Shown: positions 60,501 to 64,000 of the stretch, piece after piece
Layout of the letters: every line of letters starts with the position of its first letter
Position numbering within the stretch: the stretch's first letter is position 1
Source: Micromussa lordhowensis
Taxonomy: Eukaryota > Cnidaria > Anthozoa > Scleractinia > Lobophylliidae
Assembly (NCBI GenBank): GCA_964020085.1
Contig: OZ026604.1
Coordinates: 22,110,232-22,174,231 of the forward strand
DNA: 64,000 nt
Direction: 5' to 3'
Notes under the pieces: generated by a model
What the model was told of the DNA's origin: nothing
Databases searched by the model: none
The model's input: the letters and a program-made list of their open reading frames with translations, nothing else
Made by a program: the position numbers and the translations under genes

Positions 60501-61681
60501 TTTCCTAAAGAAATTTGTCTTGAAAGAAGCCAAAAACTTCGACTTCAGAGGCTGCCATTTTGAAACTGTACTTGGCAGGCAGGCTGTGTTTATGTGACGT
60601 CATTCTGTCCAACTCAAAATTAGCTGGAGGGAGAAAAATCAGCAACTGACTTTGCGTCCTTCACAAGGTCAGCATGATGTATTTTTTTCAAGCGGATATC
60701 CACTTCACTATCTCCACTGCTATCATTTTCAGAGTTTGGAGCATGTTTAGCCAGCATGATATAGCCCAAGAGTAGTCATAACCCAGAGTGGTAGTTAAAA
60801 GATAATTTGGTTTTATCAACTGAGTTGATAATGTGAATTGGCCACCATAAAGAGATTCGAAAGCTGACGTTTCAAGCGTTAGCCCTTCTTCAGAGCGAAT
60901 AGATTCCCCTTTATTCATTGGTAGTTAAAAGGCTTGTCGAAGTCACTTGGACAAAATCTCTTGGACAGAATGACGTCACAAAAACGCGGCCTGCCAGCCG
61001 AGTACTGTTCAAAATGGCGGCAACGATGTCAAATTTTGGGCTTATTTGGAGACGAATTTCACTTGCACTTAAGTGCCCATATTGTCAAATTTTTTATTTT
61101 CTTATCTGATTCTATATATCACCCAATGAACTTCTGCGAAAGAAAAATTCGATTTGGATAAAATGCAATCTTTTTTAGAAGTTTTAAAATCGTTCAAATT
61201 TGCCGCCATTTTGGTCAACCATTCGCACCAGTCTTGAATGAGTTGTGATGTACATGTACATGTAGATTAAGGAACACATGACTTCAGGCTTCACTCATCT
61301 CGCTTGTTTTACCTCTGTAAATGTAAGTTAGTAGCTCATACAAAATGCTGGAAAGGAGCATTTTGCATGGACTACAAAGCTAAATTTACAGAGGTAAAAC
61401 AAGTGAGATAAGTGAAGCCTGCACTCTCATGTTCCTGAATCTACGTCACAATTCTGAGCATGTCGATGCTGTGATCAGTGGCACGGGTTGACCGCAAGAA
61501 AATAGGATTTTTGGGTTTTTAAAACTTCATTAAAAAATCGCTTTTTATCCAAATCGAAAATTTTTTTCACTGAAGTTCATTGCATTAAACATAGAATCAG
61601 ATGGGAAAATAAAAATTTTGATGATATGGGCACTTTAAAGGAGATAGTTTTTTAACCCTTTGCTGCCCGAGGGGTCTCCCT

Positions 61682-61714
<33 letters not shown>

Positions 61715-62216
61715 CAAAATCTATAAGTCACTCTTGGGCAGTATTAAAAGGGTTAATAAGATGCTGAAACTTCGGTGAGTGGCTAAACATAGTTCGAGGT
61801 TTTTATTAGCGTTGACAAAAAATATAAGTTTCTTAGAGTGACCTTCTTCTTTAAAGTGATCTTAGGCTGACTGGAGTCACAAGAGTACGTGCCAATCAAG
61901 CTCGAAACTTTAACAACTCTAACTGCCATAACTGTTAAACGCTTACCTCTCCATCACAAGACCCAGACAGCAACACTGATAAACTCCTAGGGTGTCTAGC
62001 AATACAGTGTACGCCATCCGTGTGCCCGTCCAGCGAACTGACGAACGGTTTTGCGAAAACACGTTCGAGTTTCACGGCGTTAAGCGCCCTAGTGTACTCT
62101 CTTGGTGCTTCAAAAGGATGCAACGATGGGTCAAGATTACGATGGAGCTTATGAATGTCTGACCTACTCTCTCGTATGTACTCAGCTGGGTTCCTTGAAA
62201 GGATTTTAACCTTCAT
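51501..62216 (-). CDS. DCAF13: DCAF13 / SOF1 WD40 repeat ribosome-biogenesis protein, ten exons
   Basis: Exons (minus): 61947-62216, 58994-59101, 57228-57326, 56676-56831, 55067-55392, 54879-54977, 54378-54414, 53445-53533, 52564-52638, 51501-51588. All have GT donors and AG acceptors, and phases are compatible, giving 448 residues against about 445 in human. Landmarks: N-terminus MKVKILSRNPAEYIRESRSD, LDGHTDGVHCIARHP, GIDHHWRNAVFATCGEQVDI, NPLEAFVFTAANED, HMDHVSAVLDVDYSPTGQEF, then the C-terminal SOF1 domain with RHRHVPKAVFKAAKE, HSKPGSVP and ERKKH. The beta-propeller acts in 18S rRNA processing in the nucleolar small-subunit processome. In vertebrates it can also be a CUL4-DDB1 substrate receptor. 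Exon 7 is only 37 nt. The start ATG at 62216 is fixed by the conserved N-terminus. A divergent gene begins about 280 bp upstream. Confidence 0.95.
53570..53805. mobile_element. MITE-like repeat with ends GTTCACACTTGGTGC
   Basis: 'gttcacacttggtgctcgag' at the left and 'gggcaccaaatgtgcac' at the right are inverted relatives. The interior contains short GGTACTCGAGTA palindromes. A truncated relative is at 18271-18465. The 86-codon open frame inside is spurious. It lies in DCAF13 intron 7. Confidence 0.65.
53925..54103 (-). mobile_element. tRNA-derived SINE, family 3
   Basis: Read on the minus strand it opens 'ggtttgatagttcagttggt' (A box) with 'catgggtttgaatcccgttc' (B box), followed by GGCCTGGATTTTTTTAGGC, the hairpin-forming junction I remember from a very common coral SINE. 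A 61-codon open frame starting MIVQLVEHFTGIAEVMG runs through the tRNA head and is a repeat artefact, not a gene. It lies in DCAF13 intron 7, same strand. Confidence 0.8.
55987..56341. repeat. TIR repeat plus adjacent palindrome
   Basis: 'ttagtatcacccaactac' (55987) and a second internal 'agtatcacccaactagtg' (56043) face 'ctagttgggtgatactaa' at 56221-56238. Directly after it, 56241-56341 is a palindrome with ends 'caattagaccc' and 'gggtctaattg' and an inner 'tcaatagccca' stem. Both are in DCAF13 intron 4. Confidence 0.75.
56611..56632 (+). repeat. ATA/TAA microsatellite
   Basis: Seven uninterrupted trinucleotide units (ataataataa...) in DCAF13 intron 4, about 45 bp from the end of exon 4 in transcript sense. 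Confidence 0.85.
60064..60249. repeat. 186-bp foldback element
   Basis: 'gaaatagaaaacatgtgccg' pairs with 'cggagaacatgttttctatt', continuing through 'agtttgggagaac' and 'gttctcccaaactttcac'; arms are about 75 bp. Extra 'gtgtttctatagagttataga' copies lie just downstream near 60362. In DCAF13 intron 1. Confidence 0.75.
60555..61640. repeat. Nested inverted-repeat cluster
   Basis: At least three stems interlock: 60555-60615 with 60955-61020 ('tgacgtcattctgtcca' and 'tggacagaatgacgtca'); 61070-61160 with about 61545-61640 ('agtgcccatattgtcaaatt' against an inverted relative); and 61264-61432 with arms of about 60 bp ('ttttacctctgtaaat', 'atttacagaggtaaaa'). A TTTTATCAACTGAGT-family copy lies at 60803-60925. 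It is in DCAF13 intron 1. Confidence 0.7.
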
Positions 62217-62496
62217 TTTTAAGGCTTAAAAGTCTCGAAAAGACTTACTTAGATCATGTCCACAAAGTCGCCATGTTTCTTTCTGTGTCGCCCGCTTGAT
62301 TATTGACCAGCGGAAAACTAGGCCTCATCTTGATGTTGAGGATGTTGAGATATTCTTTCAGTTTCCATGACGACTTCTCGCGCACAAGAAGAACAAGATG
62401 GCGGAACATCCCGAAGTGATGTTAAAGATCTCCAGTTTACAATATAAGCATAGTTAATCGTTTGCTTCATGATTTAATGTTAGTGTGTTTTAAGCA
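62217..62496. promoter_or_regulatory. Probable bidirectional promoter interval
   Basis: Contains both putative transcription starts: DCAF13 to the left (ATG at 62216) and a plus-strand gene to the right (candidate ATG at 62497). It includes an 'aagatggcggaacatc' segment, an ATGGCGG-type motif often found at TATA-less housekeeping promoters. No TATA box is evident. This is an inference from the divergent layout. Confidence 0.4.
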
Positions 62497-62818
62497 ATGG
62501 TAAGTTTAAATTGACAATTTTTGAGGCTTACTTATAGAAATATTGTAGGATTTATTCTTTGAGCTCTTCGCGAAAGAAATCGTATTCTAAAGTTTCGAAG
62601 TTGTTGACATCGGTGGAATAATCTCACGATAGTTATTTCGCAATGAATTAACCCGACAGGACAAGTCTTCATCGAGTGTTAAATTACCCAGTGTAGAGAA
62701 GAAAAGTTCGCCTGTAGGAGGTGATGACAGAGAGAGATTTCACGCCAGAAACTGGAAAGCTCTGAGCAAAAAGGAGATTCTGAAGTTGCCGCCACAGCAA
62801 AGGAGTAAATACCTGGCT
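62497..62818 (+). CDS. Unidentified protein, 5' end only (two candidate exons)
   Basis: Candidate exon 1 ends in an ATG at 62497-62499 directly followed by the strong donor GTAAGT. Candidate exon 2 (62660-62818) follows acceptor CGACAG, reads 53 codons in phase 0 and ends at donor GTAAGA. The predicted start is M-DKSSSSVKLPSVEKKSS, followed by a charged stretch DDRERFHARNWKALSKKEIL and KLPPQQRSKYLA. The compact, charged helix-like sequence looks like real coding DNA, but I do not recognise the family. The next exons would lie beyond the 79-bp repeat element or outside the window. Another upstream ATG at 62399 (MAEHPEVMLK) runs into a stop after 19 codons and may be an upstream frame. Confidence 0.4.
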
Positions 62819-62945
62819 GTAAGACACATATCTTTTGGTTTTACTCGTTAGTGGTAATAGAATAAGTGTCTTGTTTTGATGGAGAACACGGGACTAAAGA
62901 CGATCCACGTGTTCACACTAGTTAGTGTGTTGGAGATTTTGGCTA

Positions 62946-63568
62946 AACTACAGAATACAGGGCCACTTTTAACCCTGCACCAAACGAGCCGGCTCGTTTG
63001 GCTCGTTTGCTCTTTGCCACTGCCGAGCCAAACGAGCCGCGAAATACATGAAGCCAACACTCAAACGCCATACAAGTTATTTTTCGTTCTTTCATCCACT
63101 GCCGAGCCAAACGAGCCGCGAAATACATGAAGCCTCAAACGCCATACAAGTTATTCTTCGTTCTTACATCCACTGCCGAGCCAAACGAGCCGCGAAATAC
63201 ATGAAGCCAACACTCAAACGCCATACAAGTTATTCTTCGTTCTTACATCCACTGCCGAGCCAAACGAGCCGCGAAATACATGGAGCAAACACTCAAACAC
63301 CATACAAGTTATTCTTCGTTCTTACATCCACTGCCGAGCCAAACGAGCCGCGAAATACATGGAACCAACACTCAAACACCATACAAGTTATTCCTCGTTC
63401 TTACATCCACTGCCGAGCCAAACGAGCCAAACCGCGAAATACATGAACACTCATTCCTCTTTTTTACATCTATTTAGCGGCATACATGAACTCAACACTT
63501 CCCACTGCCGAGCCAAACGAGCCGGCTCGTTTGTTGCATGGTTAAAAGTGGCCCTGCATTCTGTAGTT
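62946..63568. mobile_element. 623-bp TIR element carrying an internal tandem array
   Basis: The left end 'aactacagaatacagggcca' and the right end 'tggccctgcattctgtagtt' are parts of inverted repeats of about 34 bp that continue through 'cttttaacc'. No transposase is present. The interior is almost entirely the 79-bp tandem array at 63017-63520. I could not define a convincing target duplication. Confidence 0.8.
63017..63520 (+). repeat. 79-bp tandem repeat, six units plus a partial seventh
   Basis: The block 'ccactgccgagccaaacgag' recurs at 63017, 63096, 63170, 63249, 63328, 63407 and 63502 (spacings 79, 74, 79, 79, 79, 95). One unit has a 5-bp deletion. Because 79 is not a multiple of three, the long open frames crossing the array (for example 63048-63446) repeat the same peptide in shifting frames and are artefacts. 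Confidence 0.92.
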
Positions 63569-64000
63569 GCTCCGAGATTTTGTAGGGACGTGGGATCATG
63601 AGTACTAATTCTAAAGGCATCCGCAATCAAGTGTCGATTGAAACCCTCGATTGATATCCTTGATCTGCACTTGATCGACGTCTCAATCGATACTCGATCA
63701 ACAATTGATCAACATCTCAACTGACACTTGATTGACCATCTGTCGATAGTCAGCCACTTGTTGACTGCGTATTGATCACATGTCTGCAAAAATTAGTCAA
63801 TCCAAGCAACTATCATTCATAATGACACCAATAACACGAAAAGTAGTGTTGTAAAAACGTAATGTGTGTGGGTAATTTGTTGTTGTTAATTTGTGCAATA
63901 TATGTCAGTTTTTTTAACCAGTGCATTGTGAATTTTAATGAAAAAAAAAGTAAGTAAGCCAACTGTAAATTAATTAGGTATTGCATGTATTATATGTTTT
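63569..64000. other. Intronic or intergenic right edge with TTGATCGA-rich degenerate repeat
   Basis: From about 63625 to 63785 short variants of 'attgatcgac' and 'atcgattgag' alternate in both orientations, an imperfect, partly palindromic simple repeat. The rest to the window edge is AT-rich without recognisable features. Confidence 0.5.

Noticed and set aside
63048..63601. Repetitive proteins of 65-132 residues over the 79-bp array
   Set aside because: The same peptide recurs in shifting frames because the unit is not a multiple of three. There is no start context or splice structure.
1..64000. CRISPR array, phage, operon or bacterial defence system
   Set aside because: The window is spliced animal DNA. 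The regular repeats at 50911-50990 and 63017-63520 lack spacers and associated genes.

Overview
The window is animal nuclear DNA. It is AT-rich, genes are split by GT-AG introns, large tracts are non-coding, and there are many MITE-like and tRNA-derived (SINE-like) repeats. The repeat families and the protein set (FGF, syndecan, class C GPCRs, DCAF13) point to an anthozoan cnidarian, most likely a stony coral. The species cannot be named from sequence alone. No bacterial, plasmid or CRISPR features are present.

Layout. (1) 0.5-9.2 kb, minus strand: two tandem three-exon fibroblast growth factor genes. Both have a 104-nt central exon and identical intron phases. (2) 15.3-16.3 kb, minus strand: a single-exon syndecan-like proteoglycan gene, the type of heparan-sulfate co-receptor that FGFs use. 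(3) 22.4-48.6 kb: three class C GPCR genes of the CaSR/mGluR/GPRC6A superfamily in alternating orientation (-, +, -). They have three different architectures: intronless; one intron just before the cysteine-rich domain; one 6.9-kb intron inside the Venus-flytrap domain. (4) 51.5-62.2 kb, minus strand: the complete ten-exon gene for DCAF13/SOF1, a WD40 ribosome-biogenesis factor (448 codons by my splice model). (5) 62.5-62.8 kb, plus strand: the probable 5' end of an unidentified divergent gene that shares a roughly 280-bp promoter interval with DCAF13.

Between the genes the DNA is dominated by non-autonomous repeats. These include a 571-bp Harbinger-like MITE in an FGF intron, a MULE-like pair with perfect 9-bp target duplications, nested foldback elements, three SINE-like families, a retrotransposon 3' end, and a terminal-inverted-repeat element carrying a 79-bp internal tandem array.

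The theme of the gene set is extracellular signalling: two growth-factor ligands and a heparan-sulfate-type co-receptor within 16 kb, followed by a small cluster of putative amino-acid-sensing receptors. DCAF13 is an unrelated housekeeping neighbour. All exon models were made by eye from splice signals, reading frame and remembered family motifs; no alignment or transcript data were used.
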